Of a DNA stretch of 64,000 bases, positions 1 through 8,091 are shown one piece after another. Each line of letters starts with the position of its first letter. Position 1 is the first letter of the stretch. Under the pieces are notes generated by a model. It ran no database searches, was not told the DNA's origin, and saw only the letters and a list, made by a program, of their open reading frames with translations. Position numbers and translations under genes: made by a program. The DNA is from Nucisporomicrobium flavum (GTDB taxonomy: Bacteria > Actinomycetota > Actinomycetes > Mycobacteriales > Micromonosporaceae): the NCBI RefSeq assembly GCF_016464385.1, contig NZ_JADMLH010000002.1, positions 1-64,000 of the forward strand. The letters run 5' to 3'.

Positions 1-6
1 GGCCAC

Positions 7-61
7 GAGGTCTCCGGTATGAAGTTCTTGCTTGGTCGCAGAACCAGATACCGGAGACCTC
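7..61. repeat. perfect 14-bp inverted repeat (hairpin)
   Basis: The 14-base arms GAGGTCTCCGGTAT (7-20) and ATACCGGAGACCTC (48-61) are exact reverse complements around 27 bases. An inner pairing GTTCT (24-28) with AGAAC (40-44) would extend the fold. There is no T-run after it, so a classical intrinsic terminator is not certain; it could also be a structured RNA or a regulatory site of a gene left of the window. Confidence 0.7.
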
Positions 62-141
62 TTCAGTTATCGACCACCGCCACGCCGCAACTTCAGATCT
101 CGGCGGGGCTTATGAAACACGCCTTAGGGCCGGCCTCGGAC

Positions 142-186
142 GAGAGGGCTCGCGGGTGGCGGTGGGTGCCACCCGTGGGCCCTCTC
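142..186. terminator. long two-part hairpin, possible terminator
   Basis: Two 8-bp stems, GAGAGGGC/GCCCTCTC (142-149 with 179-186) and CGGGTGGC/GCCACCCG (153-160 with 168-175), are separated by a symmetric 3x3 internal loop and closed by a 7-base loop. It lies 83 bp before the oxidoreductase start. No U-tract follows, as is common for actinomycete terminators. It may end an upstream transcript or shape the leader of the next gene. Confidence 0.5.
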
Positions 187-269
187 CCCGTCCAACCACC
201 CCGCCGCCACCCACAACCGGACTGAAGGCCATCCCGTTTTCTGTCACACCCCTGGGGCAAGCTCATCCC

Positions 270-1244
270 ATGCACGCCATCACGATCGAGAAGCCGGGCG
301 GACCCGAGGCGCTCGTCTGGGCCGAGGTCCCGGATCCCGAGCCCGGCCCCGGGGAGGTTGTCGTCGAGGTCACGGCCGCGGCCGTCAACCGCGCCGACGT
401 GATGCAGCGACAGGGCCACTATCCGCCGCCGCCCGGCGCCCCGCCGTACCCCGGCCTCGAATGCTCCGGCGTGATCGCCGCGACCGCGCCCGACGTGACC
501 GGCCACCACGTGGGTGAGCGGGTCTGCGCCCTGCTGGCGGGCGGCGGCTACGCCGAGCGCGTCGCCGTGCCGGCCGGCCAGCTGCTCCCGGTGCCGCAGG
601 GCATGTCGCTGCAGGAGGCGGCGGCGTTGCCCGAGGTCGCCTGCACGGTCTGGTCCAACGTCGTGGACATCGCCCGCCTCCGCAAGGGCCAGACCCTGCT
701 GGTGCACGGCGGTGGCGGCGGCATCGGCACCTTCGCGATCCAGCTCGGCAAGGCGCTCGGCGCCACCGTCATCGTGACCGCCCGCGAGGCGAAACACGAG
801 CAGCTGCTGGCGCTCGGCGCCGACCTCGCCGTCGACTACACCACCGGCGACTTCGTCCAGGCGACCCGCGACTTCACCGAGGGCCACGGCGCCGACGTGA
901 TCCTCGACATCATCGGCGCGAAATACCTGCCCCGGAACATCGAGGCGCTCGCCACGGACGGCCACATCGTCACGATCGGCATGCAGGGCGGCCGCAAGGG
1001 CGAGCTCGACTTCGGCGCCCTCATGGCAAAACGCGGCACGGTCGCCGCGACAACGCTGCGAGCCCGCCCGGTCCGAGACAAGTCCCGCATCGTCCGCGGC
1101 GTGCGAGACCAGGTCTGGCCACTCGTGGACGCAGGCGCCATCCGCCCGATCATCGACCGCACCATCCCGATGCGCGACGCCGCGGACGCCCACCGCCTGA
1201 TGGAAGCGAGCGACCACCTGGGCAAGATCGTGCTGCTCCCGTAA
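270..1244 (+). CDS. NAD(P)H-quinone oxidoreductase, zinc-free MDR family
   Basis: A 324-residue medium-chain dehydrogenase/reductase of the quinone oxidoreductase (PIG3-like) branch, expected to reduce quinones with NADPH in the cytoplasm. Seen in the sequence: an N-terminal GroES-like half with the AAAVNRADVMQRQGHYPPPPG segment typical of this branch, a Rossmann loop HGGGGGIG near residues 145-152, and a C-terminal GKIVL ending. The catalytic zinc cysteines and structural zinc lobe of alcohol dehydrogenases are absent. The ATG at 270 gives the family N-terminus (MHAITIEKPGGPE); the frame stays open 38 codons upstream, but that part is proline-rich and unlike the family. It stands alone and converges with the next gene. 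The family is firm; the substrate is unknown. Confidence 0.93.
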   Translation: MHAITIEKPGGPEALVWAEVPDPEPGPGEVVVEVTAAAVNRADVMQRQGHYPPPPGAPPYPGLECSGVIAATAPDVTGHHVGERVCALLAGGGYAERVAVPAGQLLPVPQGMSLQEAAALPEVACTVWSNVVDIARLRKGQTLLVHGGGGGIGTFAIQLGKALGATVIVTAREAKHEQLLALGADLAVDYTTGDFVQATRDFTEGHGADVILDIIGAKYLPRNIEALATDGHIVTIGMQGGRKGELDFGALMAKRGTVAATTLRARPVRDKSRIVRGVRDQVWPLVDAGAIRPIIDRTIPMRDAADAHRLMEASDHLGKIVLLP

Positions 1245-1317
1245 GCGGTTCGGCCCACGCGGCCCTCCAAAGCCGGGCTGGCCGAGCCGAGCCGCGCTGA
1301 GCCGCGCCGAGCGACCG

Positions 1318-1339
1318 GGTCGGGCTGCGCGGCCCGACC
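1318..1339. terminator. GC hairpin between convergent genes
   Basis: GGTCGGGC (1318-1325) pairs with GCCCGACC (1332-1339) around a 6-base loop, in the 228-bp gap between the convergent oxidoreductase and secreted-protein genes. Position and fold suit a bidirectional terminator, but no U-tract is present. The rest of the gap is low-complexity GC repeats of GCCGAGCC type and holds no credible gene. Confidence 0.4.
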
Positions 1340-1472
1340 GGCCGGGCCGCGCGCCGCGCGACTCGCTCGAGCCGCACGCCTGGCCGCCGGGCGATCGGGC
1401 GCCCGGAAGAGCGAGCGGCCGGCCGGCCCCGGTTGCCCGAGCCGACCGGCCGGCGTCGTTCTGTGAGGAGGT

Positions 1473-2192
1473 TCAGACCTGCACGTTTTCGATGCCGGAG
1501 AAGACCCGCACCCGCCAGCTGCAGTTGATCCACGTGCTCACGTCGAAGTAGCCCGTACGCGCCCCGGCGTGGCCGTTCAGCGTCACCGTGCCCGCGGACG
1601 TGGAGGCGTTCGCCGACTCGTAGCCGGACGGGTTGCCGTTCCACGCGACGAAGAGGAAGCCGTCCTCCTCGCACGTGTAGTTCGCGATCACCTTGTAGTC
1701 CTTGGTCGGCACCCGCAGCGTCGGGCTCTGCCAGGTGCTGGACGTGCCCTGCCAGTCGGAGATCAGCTTGGAGCGGCGCTGCACGACCTGGACGGCGTCG
1801 AGGCGGGCGGCGTTCTTGCGGGCCGTGGTGGCGGCGAAGACCGCCTTCCAGGTGCCCGTGGTGTCGGCGACGTAGCGGCGGGTGAAGGTGCCGGCGTCCG
1901 TCGTGGTCGCGTAGCCGCGGTAGGTGAAGGCGGTCGACATGGTGCCGGCCTTGCGGAAGTAGAAGCTGACCCTGCCGCGGTTGCCGGTCGCGCCGACCCA
2001 GACGCGGCCGGTGAGGGTGACGGTGGAGCCCTTGAGCGCCGGCTCGGGGGTCGCGTTGAAGGTCATCTTGACCGCGACCTGCGCACTCGGGGCGGCCTGG
2101 GCCGGGGCGGCCTGGGCCGGGGCGGCCATGGTGGCGGCGAGCGCGGTGGCGGCGGTGAGCAGGGTCAGGAACAGGGACGGGTTGCGGCGCAT
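1473..2192 (-). CDS. secreted Ig-like beta-sandwich protein
   Basis: A 239-residue exported protein of unknown function. The ATG at 2192 starts a clear Sec signal peptide (MRRNPSLFL, then a hydrophobic run ending AAPAQAAPAQA). The mature part begins with about 100 residues of bacterial Ig-like pattern (KMTFNATPEPALKGSTVTLTGRVW, a style seen in actinobacterial cell-surface proteins). A second part contains NYTCEEDGFLFVAWNGN and a late Cys (INCSWRVRV) that could form a disulphide. An AAAGG ribosome site lies about 10 bases upstream of the ATG. No catalytic motif was recognised; a binding or adhesive role is a guess. The next gene upstream (SoxR) is on the same strand, 116 bp away. Confidence 0.8.
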   Translation of the reverse strand: MRRNPSLFLTLLTAATALAATMAAPAQAAPAQAAPSAQVAVKMTFNATPEPALKGSTVTLTGRVWVGATGNRGRVSFYFRKAGTMSTAFTYRGYATTTDAGTFTRRYVADTTGTWKAVFAATTARKNAARLDAVQVVQRRSKLISDWQGTSSTWQSPTLRVPTKDYKVIANYTCEEDGFLFVAWNGNPSGYESANASTSAGTVTLNGHAGARTGYFDVSTWINCSWRVRVFSGIENVQV

Positions 2193-2308
2193 GAAACGGG
2201 TGGCCTTTCGGAATGGTTCACAGTGGTATGTCCGAAGTGTCCCAGCCGCAGGCGGGGCCGTCGAGAACGCCGAAAGAAGACCACCGTGTCCGGTTCGTCC
2301 GAATGGGG

Positions 2309-2740
2309 TCAGTTGTCGATCAAGCGGCGGGGACCCGCACCCAGTCGGCCCAATTCGTCGCCCGGGTTGATGAGCGGGCAGCGGTCGATCGACATGCAGC
2401 CGCAACCCACGCAGCCGGTGAAGTCGTCGCGCAGCTGCTGCAGGTGGCGCATCCGCCGGTCGAGTTCGGCCTGCCAGCACGCCGACACCCGGGCCCAGTC
2501 CTCCCGCGTCGGGGTGCGGTTCTCCGGCAGCACAGCGAGGACCGCAGCTACGTCCTTGAGTGGGATGCCGACCCGCTGGGCGATGCGGATGAACGCGACC
2601 CGGCGCAGCGCGTCACGGCGATAGCGGCGCTGGTTGCCGGCGGTGCGCGTACTCGTGATGAGGCCCTGCCGCTCGAAGAAGTGCAGCGCGGACACCGACA
2701 CGCCGCTGCGGGCCGCGAGCTGGCCGACCGTGAGCTCCAT
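2309..2740 (-). CDS. soxR: redox-sensing MerR-family regulator SoxR
   Basis: A 143-residue MerR-family regulator that senses redox-active compounds through a [2Fe-2S] cluster. The N-terminal winged helix (TVGQLAARSGVSVSALHFFERQGLI) is followed by a dimerisation helix. The diagnostic cluster is Cys110-X2-Cys113-X-Cys115-X5-Cys121 (CVGCGCMSIDRC), complete as in E. coli SoxR. In actinomycetes SoxR typically controls small oxidoreductase and monooxygenase genes. Here it is divergent from an FMN reductase and an ABM-like gene only 58 bp away, which are its likely targets together with itself. The ATG at 2740 starts directly in the conserved MELTVGQLA. Confidence 0.95.
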   Translation of the reverse strand: MELTVGQLAARSGVSVSALHFFERQGLITSTRTAGNQRRYRRDALRRVAFIRIAQRVGIPLKDVAAVLAVLPENRTPTREDWARVSACWQAELDRRMRHLQQLRDDFTGCVGCGCMSIDRCPLINPGDELGRLGAGPRRLIDN

Positions 2741-2798
2741 CTCCCGTGCCCCTTCGTCGCTTGACCTCAACATTAGTTTGGGTTCTAGCGTCCCGGGC
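2741..2798. promoter_or_regulatory. SoxR / FMN reductase divergent promoter region
   Basis: This 58-bp gap is AT-richer than its surroundings (TTGACCTCAACATTAGTTTGGG) and must carry the promoters of both soxR and the reductase. The sequence TTGACCTCAA next to CATTAGT resembles the spacing-sensitive palindromes bound by SoxR and other MerR proteins, but no clean dyad was proved by eye. Confidence 0.45.
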
Positions 2799-3545
2799 AT
2801 GGACACCACGCCGCTTCGCGTAGCAGTCATCGTCGGCAGCACCCGGGAGGGCCGGTTCGGGCCGACCGTCGCCGCCTGGATCGCCGGCCTGATCAGCCGG
2901 CGATCCGACCTGAAAGCCGACCTCATCGACCCGGTCGCACCCGCCCTCACCCACCGCGTCCGGGCCGACAAAGCCGAGAGCGTCCGGGCCGACGAAGCCG
3001 AGAGCGTCCCGGCTGACGCAGCCGACCGCGTCCCGGCTGACGCAGCCGACCGCGTCCGGGCCGACGAAGCCGACAGCGTCCCGGCTGACGCAGCCGACCG
3101 CGTCCGGGCCGACGAAGCCGGCAGCGGCAACGCCGGCGCCGCCCCAGCCGGCCCCGCGACCGTGACGGAGGCGCTCGGGCTGGCCGACGCCTTCGTCGTT
3201 GTCACGCCCGAGTACAACCACAGCTATCCCGCCCCGCTGAAGGCCATCATCGACGGTCACTTCAGCGAGTGGCGGGCCAAGCCGGTCGCCTTCGTCTCGT
3301 ACGGGGGACTGTCCGGTGGTCTGCGCGCGGTCGAACACCTGCGCCCCGTTTTCGCCGAGTTGCATGCCGTCACCGTGCGGGACACCGTCAGCTTCCACGG
3401 CGCCCGGCAGTGTTTCGGCGGGGACGGGCTTCCTGTCGACCCCGGCAGCACCGTCGCGGCGGGGCGGATGCTCGACGGGCTGGCCTGGTGGGGGCACACC
3501 TTGAGGGACGCCCGCGTGCTGCGCCCGTACCCGATGGGAGCCTGA
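2799..3545 (+). CDS. NADPH-dependent FMN reductase with repeat insertion
   Basis: A 248-residue flavodoxin-fold reductase of the NADPH-dependent FMN reductase (SsuE/chromate-reductase-like) family, predicted to use NADPH and FMN to reduce quinones, azo compounds or metals. Seen: the phosphate-binding loop GSTREGRFG at residues 13-21, the flavin-binding TPEYNHSYPA near 137 and VSYGGLSGG further on. Between the second strand and the rest of the fold lie about 56 residues (53-108) made of seven near-identical octapeptides of VRADEAES / VPADAADR type, absent from normal family members of about 180-190 residues. The reading frame stays intact. The ATG at 2799 is the only start fitting the family N-terminus. 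It is divergent from soxR and separated by 2 bp from the next gene. Confidence 0.9.
   Translation: MDTTPLRVAVIVGSTREGRFGPTVAAWIAGLISRRSDLKADLIDPVAPALTHRVRADKAESVRADEAESVPADAADRVPADAADRVRADEADSVPADAADRVRADEAGSGNAGAAPAGPATVTEALGLADAFVVVTPEYNHSYPAPLKAIIDGHFSEWRAKPVAFVSYGGLSGGLRAVEHLRPVFAELHAVTVRDTVSFHGARQCFGGDGLPVDPGSTVAAGRMLDGLAWWGHTLRDARVLRPYPMGA
2956..3123 (+). repeat. 24-bp tandem repeat, 7 copies, in frame
   Basis: Seven contiguous 24-bp units start at 2956, 2980, 3004, 3028, 3052, 3076 and 3100. Two variants alternate as A-A-B-B-A-B-A: A begins GCGTCCGGGCCGACGAAGCC and B begins GCGTCCCGGCTGACGCAGCC. Each unit encodes eight residues, V-R/P-A-D-E/A-A-E/D plus R/S, an acidic and probably helical or flexible linker. 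The period is a multiple of 3, so copy-number change would not break the gene. Confidence 0.95.
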
Positions 3546-3547
3546 AA

Positions 3548-4159
3548 GTGCAGATCAGTGACCGGATTCCGGACCCTGCGCGAGACGATGCCCGGTTTGT
3601 CCTCTCGGGTGAGTGGCAGGCGCGCGACCTGGCCGCGTCGGCCGCGGTCGATGCGAGGAGGGCCGAGCCGTGGCCGGAAGGCCTGCTTTCGTACTCGATC
3701 TATTGTGATGCCGACGGCGACCTCATCCGGGACTACTCACAGTGGACGGACCGGCCGGTGGAGCGCGACCTGCCCGGCATCGTCCGGCGCGATCTCGTGG
3801 AATACCAGCTGTATCGCGGCTCGCGGAAACCCGGCGTTCCCGGCGCGTTCGTCGTCGTGCGCGTCGACACGGACGGTGCCGATCTCTCCCGCACCTGGGT
3901 CGACGCGGTTTTCGATGCGCTGGCACACGACGGGAATCTGCCCGCCGGCGGCATCGGCGCGTTCTTCCACATCAGCACCGACGGCACCCGCGTGCTGAAC
4001 TACGCCGAGTGGGAGAGCGCGGAGGCCCACCGCTGGGCCGTCGCGGCGACCGGTCGCGGGATCTCCTCCGGGCCGTTGTGGGACAAGGTCCAGACAATGC
4101 CGGGGGTACGCCCGCAGAGCGTCACCCGTTTCCACCTGTACGCGACCCTGACTCCTTGA
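3548..4159 (+). CDS. antibiotic biosynthesis monooxygenase-like protein
   Basis: A 203-residue protein with two copies of a dimeric alpha/beta barrel pattern related to the ABM family (first half LLSYSIYCDADGDLIRDYSQWTD, second half GGIGAFFHISTDGTRVLNYAEWES). Proteins of this class act as cofactor-free monooxygenases or simply bind small aromatic ligands. The GTG at 3548 lies 2 bp after the reductase stop codon, so the pair is probably one SoxR-linked transcript. The last 38 bp overlap the 3' end of the convergent lipB. Assignment is by sequence pattern; the substrate is unknown. Confidence 0.75.
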   Translation: MQISDRIPDPARDDARFVLSGEWQARDLAASAAVDARRAEPWPEGLLSYSIYCDADGDLIRDYSQWTDRPVERDLPGIVRRDLVEYQLYRGSRKPGVPGAFVVVRVDTDGADLSRTWVDAVFDALAHDGNLPAGGIGAFFHISTDGTRVLNYAEWESAEAHRWAVAATGRGISSGPLWDKVQTMPGVRPQSVTRFHLYATLTP

Positions 4160-4778
4160 CCAGGTGGAGCGCGATGGCGTCGCGGACCGCGGCCTCGTCC
4201 GGCATCGGGATGTCCTGCTGCGTGGCGAGCTGGCGCAGCGACGTCATCGCCACATCGGTGAGGCTGCACGCGACGAACGAGTCGAAGACCGACAGGTCCG
4301 GGTCGATGTTGAGGGCGAAGCCGTGGCTGGTCACGCCGCCGCGGATGCGCATGCCGATGGAGACGAGCTTGCGGCCGTCCGGGGTCCAGACGCCGACGAG
4401 GCTGGGTGACCCCTTCGGCGTGTCCCGGCGCACGGTCTCGAACCCGAGGTCCCGCAGCGCCGCGATCAGGCCGTTCTCCAACCAGCGGACCACGTCGCCG
4501 GGGCCGCGTTCGCGCAGGTTGAGCACCAGGTAGCCGACGAGCTGGCCGGGGCCGTGGTAGGTCGCGTGGCCGCCGCGGTCGGCCTCGACCGCCGGGATGC
4601 GGGACAGGTTGTCGGGCAGTTCGGTGACGGGTGTCGTGTGCCCGTACGTGATCACCGGCGGGTGGCTGAGCAGGAAGAGCCGGTCCGGCGCGGCCCCGGA
4701 CCGGCGCTCCTCGACCCAGCCGGCCATCCGCCGCATGGCGTCCTCGTACGGAACCTCATTGAGGTCGACTCGTTCCAT
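4122..4778 (-). CDS. lipB: lipoyl(octanoyl) transferase LipB
   Basis: A 218-residue enzyme that transfers octanoyl from acyl carrier protein to lipoyl domains of 2-oxoacid dehydrogenases and the glycine cleavage H protein. The family signature [13 protein letters not shown] is at residues 69-81. The catalytic lysine lies in [10 protein letters not shown] (Lys137) and the catalytic cysteine in FVACSLTDV (Cys171). The start ATG (4778) lies 22 bp inside the upstream sigma gene, so translation is probably coupled. This is unusual, because lipB normally sits next to lipA; no lipA is in the window. It may be a second, condition-specific LipB. Confidence 0.92.
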   Translation of the reverse strand: MERVDLNEVPYEDAMRRMAGWVEERRSGAAPDRLFLLSHPPVITYGHTTPVTELPDNLSRIPAVEADRGGHATYHGPGQLVGYLVLNLRERGPGDVVRWLENGLIAALRDLGFETVRRDTPKGSPSLVGVWTPDGRKLVSIGMRIRGGVTSHGFALNIDPDLSVFDSFVACSLTDVAMTSLRQLATQQDIPMPDEAAVRDAIALHLVKESGSRTGGNG

Positions 4779-5958
4779 CACCCCAGTCTGCGCCGCCGCG
4801 GGCCAGCAGGTGGCGGCGCTCGGCCTCGTTCTGCGTGAGTTCCGCCGCACGCTCGTACTCGAGCGCCGCCTCGGGTGCCCGTCCGAGCCGGCGGAGGAGG
4901 TCGGCGCGGACGGCGTGGAAGACGTGGTACCGGTCGAGGTCGAGCCCGTCGACAATCTCCAGCGCCGACGCAGCACCGGTGACCTCGGCGACCGCGACGG
5001 CGTGGTTCAGCGCGACGACCGGTGTCGGGGTGAGGGCCATGAGCTGGTCGTACAGCTGCAGGATCGCGGGCCAGTCGGTGGCCGCGGCGGTCGGTGCGGC
5101 GCTGTGCACCGCGTTGATCGCCGCCTGGAGCTGGTACGCACCCGGTTGGCCTCGCCGCACACACGCCCGCACGAGCCGCTGGCCCTCGGCGATCAGCGCG
5201 GCGTCCCACCGGGCCCGGTCCTGGTCGCCGAGGCGGATCAGCTCGCCGTCCACAGTGGTGCGTGCGGGCCGGCGGGCGGCGATGAGCAGTTGCAGCGCCA
5301 GCAGGCCGGACACCTCCGGCTCGTCCGGCATCAGGGCCGCCAGCATCCGGGTGAGCCGGATCGCCTCGGCGCACAGGTCGTCGCGGACGAGGGCGGGGCC
5401 GGTGCTGGCCGCGTACCCCTCATTGAAGATCAGGTAGAGCACGGCCAGAACCGGTCGCAGCCGGTCCGGCAACTCCGCCTCGCCCGGCACCCGGTACGGG
5501 ATGCCCGCGTCGCGGATCTTGGCCTTGGCCCGCACGATCCGCTGCGCCATCGTGGCCTCCGGCACGAGGAAGGCGCGCGCGATCTCGCCGGTGGTGAGCC
5601 CGCCGACGAGCCGCAGGGTGAGGGCGACCTGCGCTTCCCGGCGCAAGGCGGGGTGGCAGCAGGTGAAGATGAGCCGCAAGAGGTCATCCTCCTCGGACGT
5701 CCGGCCGGCGTGCAGCCGGAGGGCTTCCGCCTCCTTCGCGCCGCGGGCCGCCTCCCGGCGGAGGCGGTCGACGGCCCGGTTCCGGGCGGTCGTGATGATC
5801 CAGCCGGCCGGGCTGGGCGGCGTGCCCTCGCGCGGCCAGCGGTCGGCCGCGACGGTGAAGGCGTCCTGCACCGCCTCCTCGGCGAGGTCGAGGTCGCCGA
5901 GGAAGCGGGTCAGGACGGCCACCGCGCGCCCGTACTCCGCGCGGTAGATCTCGGTCAA
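4756..5958 (-). CDS. ECF42-type RNA polymerase sigma factor
   Basis: A 400-residue sigma factor: sigma-70 region 2 (about 5-75, with [19 protein letters not shown]), region 4 (about 110-165, [34 protein letters not shown]), then a C-terminal extension of about 230 residues rich in TPR-like helices ([29 protein letters not shown]). This layout and a DGPF neighbour define the ECF42 group, in which no anti-sigma factor is known and the extension is thought to control activity. The likely start is a TTG (5958) whose last two bases are shared with the stop codon of the DGPF gene (TTGA); no closer ATG fits. Its 3' end overlaps lipB. Confidence 0.9.
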   Translation of the reverse strand: MTEIYRAEYGRAVAVLTRFLGDLDLAEEAVQDAFTVAADRWPREGTPPSPAGWIITTARNRAVDRLRREAARGAKEAEALRLHAGRTSEEDDLLRLIFTCCHPALRREAQVALTLRLVGGLTTGEIARAFLVPEATMAQRIVRAKAKIRDAGIPYRVPGEAELPDRLRPVLAVLYLIFNEGYAASTGPALVRDDLCAEAIRLTRMLAALMPDEPEVSGLLALQLLIAARRPARTTVDGELIRLGDQDRARWDAALIAEGQRLVRACVRRGQPGAYQLQAAINAVHSAAPTAAATDWPAILQLYDQLMALTPTPVVALNHAVAVAEVTGAASALEIVDGLDLDRYHVFHAVRADLLRRLGRAPEAALEYERAAELTQNEAERRHLLARGGADWGDGTSRPQ

Positions 5959-6296
5959 CCCTGGAATGGCCGGACCTCCACCGGCAGCGTGGTGATCGCC
6001 GCCATCCGCCGGCCCCACTCCAGCGCGCCATCGAGGTCGGGCGCCCGGACGACAGTGAAGCCGCCGAGGTGTTCCTTGCCCTCGGTGAAAGGGCCGTCGG
6101 TCAGCAGGGTGTCGTCGTCGCGTACGCGAACCACCGTCGCCGTGTCGGGCGGGCACAGGCCGGCCGTGAACACGAATGCTCCGGTGTCGTGCATTTCCCG
6201 GGTGAGCTCGGCGAGCCCGCGCATGATCGGTTCCAGGAACTCCGGCGACGGCGCCGGCCCGTCGGGCTGATACAGGCTGAGCAGGTACGTCTTCAC
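5955..6296 (-). CDS. DGPF-domain (YCII-related) protein
   Basis: A 113-residue single-domain protein of the YCII/DGPF family, the conserved partner of ECF42 sigma factors. The name-giving motif is in [15 protein letters not shown], followed by [18 protein letters not shown]. The GTG at 6296 follows a good ribosome site (GGGAGG, 5 bases upstream). The stop codon overlaps the sigma factor's TTG start. The family resembles small ligand-binding or enzyme barrels; its proposed role is to modulate the sigma factor. First gene of the DGPF-ECF42-lipB unit. Confidence 0.92.
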   Translation of the reverse strand: MKTYLLSLYQPDGPAPSPEFLEPIMRGLAELTREMHDTGAFVFTAGLCPPDTATVVRVRDDDTLLTDGPFTEGKEHLGGFTVVRAPDLDGALEWGRRMAAITTLPVEVRPFQG

Positions 6297-6512
6297 AACT
6301 ACCTCCCTGGAAGAACTGCTTTCACGCCCTACACGAACGGCGGTCCCCCGATCTCGACAGCGGCCCGGGATGGATTTTGCCAATTCCGCCGGACCCGATG
6401 GCGAATGTGTGTTGGCATGGTCGGCGGAATGACCAATACGTCCGGGTTCCCATTGTCGCCGCTCGACGGGTGACGAACCGGTCGGCGGCAGCGACGCCTC
6501 CGCCCGGCTGGG
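6297..6512. promoter_or_regulatory. divergent promoter region, DGPF / NlpC-P60
   Basis: This 216-bp gap separates two divergent genes and must hold both promoters. It is less GC-rich than the genes, with AT-rich blocks around 6370-6440. No clear dyad or known operator was recognised. Confidence 0.4.
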
Positions 6513-7421
6513 ATGCGCGTGAGTGCCCCGGGCCGAGTTCGGAGGCTCCTGCTGTCCCGTCCGACCACCGGCCGCGTGCTGGCCGCCGGCGCCCTGGCGC
6601 TGGCCGTGAGCGCACCGGCCCTCGAACCCGTCCACATCGCCGCCGAGGCGCGGCCCACCCCGGTCCTCGCCGTCGCCCCCGCCGCGGTGGCCGACGCGAC
6701 GCTGCAGGCCCGCTCCCGTGACCGGGTGGCTTCCCGGACCGCGGCCCGCCGATCGGCCACGCGCCCTGCCGCGATCGCGCTGCGTGCGGCACACCGTCAG
6801 ATCGCGACCGTACGGCGGGCAGAGAAGTCCCGCCGCGCGGCCGAACTCCGCGCGGCCGCCCAGCGCCGCGCGATCGCTCAGCGTGAGGCCCGCGTCGCGG
6901 CCCAGCACCGGCGCGCCCTCGCCGAAGGGCGCGTGCAGGCCACCGGAGCCGAGCGCCGGGCCCCCGCGCGCCGGGCCTCCCCGCGCCGGGCCTCCGCGCG
7001 CCGGGTGCAGGGCGAGCGCCGGGCCCACGTGAGTCCCGCGCGCCACGCGGTGAGGCATCGCGTGAAGCAGCGCACGCGCCGCAGCGTGCCGGCGGGGATG
7101 TCCGCGGTGATCGCCTTCGCCCGGGCCCAGGTCGGCAAGCGCTACTCGGCGGGCGCGGAGGGCCCGAACGCGTTCGACTGCTCGGGCTTCACCAAGCGCG
7201 CGTACGCCCGCGCCGGGATCAACCTGCCGCACTCGTCGGGAGCGCAGGCGGCTCGGGCCCGCTCGATCTCCCGGTCCGCGGCCCGGCCCGGCGACCTGGT
7301 CGTCGGCGCGGGGCACGTGGGCATCTACATGGGCGGCGGCATGATGATCGACGCCGGCAACCCGCGCACCGGCGTGGTCTACCGCAGGATGTACGCCGGC
7401 CTGCACATCGAACGGCTCTGA
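6513..7421 (+). CDS. secreted NlpC/P60 peptidoglycan hydrolase
   Basis: A 302-residue exported cysteine peptidase expected to cut peptidoglycan stem peptides. An N-terminal hydrophobic segment (VLAAGALALAVSAPAL) acts as signal peptide or anchor. Then come about 140 residues extremely rich in Arg and Ala (ARRSATRPAAIALRAAH and RRASPRRASARR repeats), a strongly basic linker that may bind anionic wall polymers or form a long helix. The catalytic NlpC/P60 domain occupies about 205-302: Cys223 in NAFDCSGFT, His268 in AGHVGIYMG, and a final polar residue in the MIDAGN region. The basic linker is longer than usual. The start ATG is the only candidate giving the hydrophobic segment near the N-terminus. 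Confidence 0.9.
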   Translation: MRVSAPGRVRRLLLSRPTTGRVLAAGALALAVSAPALEPVHIAAEARPTPVLAVAPAAVADATLQARSRDRVASRTAARRSATRPAAIALRAAHRQIATVRRAEKSRRAAELRAAAQRRAIAQREARVAAQHRRALAEGRVQATGAERRAPARRASPRRASARRVQGERRAHVSPARHAVRHRVKQRTRRSVPAGMSAVIAFARAQVGKRYSAGAEGPNAFDCSGFTKRAYARAGINLPHSSGAQAARARSISRSAARPGDLVVGAGHVGIYMGGGMMIDAGNPRTGVVYRRMYAGLHIERL

Positions 7422-7527
7422 CCGCAGGGTTCGGTTTGATCATGGCGCCGGGCCGGAACGACGGCCTGGCGCAGGTTCGGCCGGTGAGGTGCTCGGATCC
7501 CGTCCGGCGGTGCCGATAACGACGGTC

Positions 7528-8091
7528 ATGGGGAGCAAGTCCGCGTCGACGCGTGCCGGCGACGAGGGCTTCACCTTGATCGAGCTGCTCGTCGCGATGA
7601 CCGTCATGGTGGTCGTGATGTCGGTCGCCACCGCGGGGATCGTCTCGATGTACCGGTCGGCCGGCGAGGTCGATGCCCGGTCGGCGGCGCAGGCGGAGCT
7701 CGGGCTCGTGCTCCAGCGGCTCGACCGCGAGGTGCGTTACGCCCGGGGCGTCTCGTCGACGCCGGCCACCGGCGCCTCCGCCGTCGACTTCCTCACCATC
7801 CAGGGGACGCACGAGGTCTGCGTCCAGCTGCGGGTCGTGGGTGGGGTGCTCTCCCAGCGGACCTGGGCGTACGGCGGGAGCGGGATCAGCCCGACGGGGT
7901 GGAAGCCGCTCGCCTCAGGGCTCACCCTGGCCCGGCCGTTCACGTACGTGCCACCGGACGACTCGCTCGGGCACCAGCGCCTGCGGATCGATTTGCGCCG
8001 GCAGGGGGAGGGCAACCAGGCCACCTTCACCGCGCTCAACACCGATCGCAGCAGCGGGAACGATTACTGCGCGGCCGGCCGTACCCCCTGA
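7528..8091 (+). CDS. solitary prepilin-like protein
   Basis: A 187-residue protein with a short basic leader ending in Gly (MGSKSASTRAGDEG) followed by the type IV prepilin signature FTLIELLVAMTVMVVVMSVAT. The G|FTLIE site is what a PilD/GspO peptidase would cut and methylate; Glu+5 is present. The rest resembles pseudopilins of the PulJ/ComGF kind (AELGLVLQRLDREVRYARG, then a beta-rich globular part with two Cys). No pilus assembly ATPase, platform protein, major pilin or prepilin peptidase lies nearby. The ATG at 7528 was chosen because longer starts would give an atypical leader. The gene converges with a histidine kinase gene; the stop codons abut. Confidence 0.85.
   Translation: MGSKSASTRAGDEGFTLIELLVAMTVMVVVMSVATAGIVSMYRSAGEVDARSAAQAELGLVLQRLDREVRYARGVSSTPATGASAVDFLTIQGTHEVCVQLRVVGGVLSQRTWAYGGSGISPTGWKPLASGLTLARPFTYVPPDDSLGHQRLRIDLRRQGEGNQATFTALNTDRSSGNDYCAAGRTP

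Noticed and set aside
19..225. 68-codon plus-strand frame at the window start
   Set aside because: It reads through both hairpins and has no ribosome site or domain.
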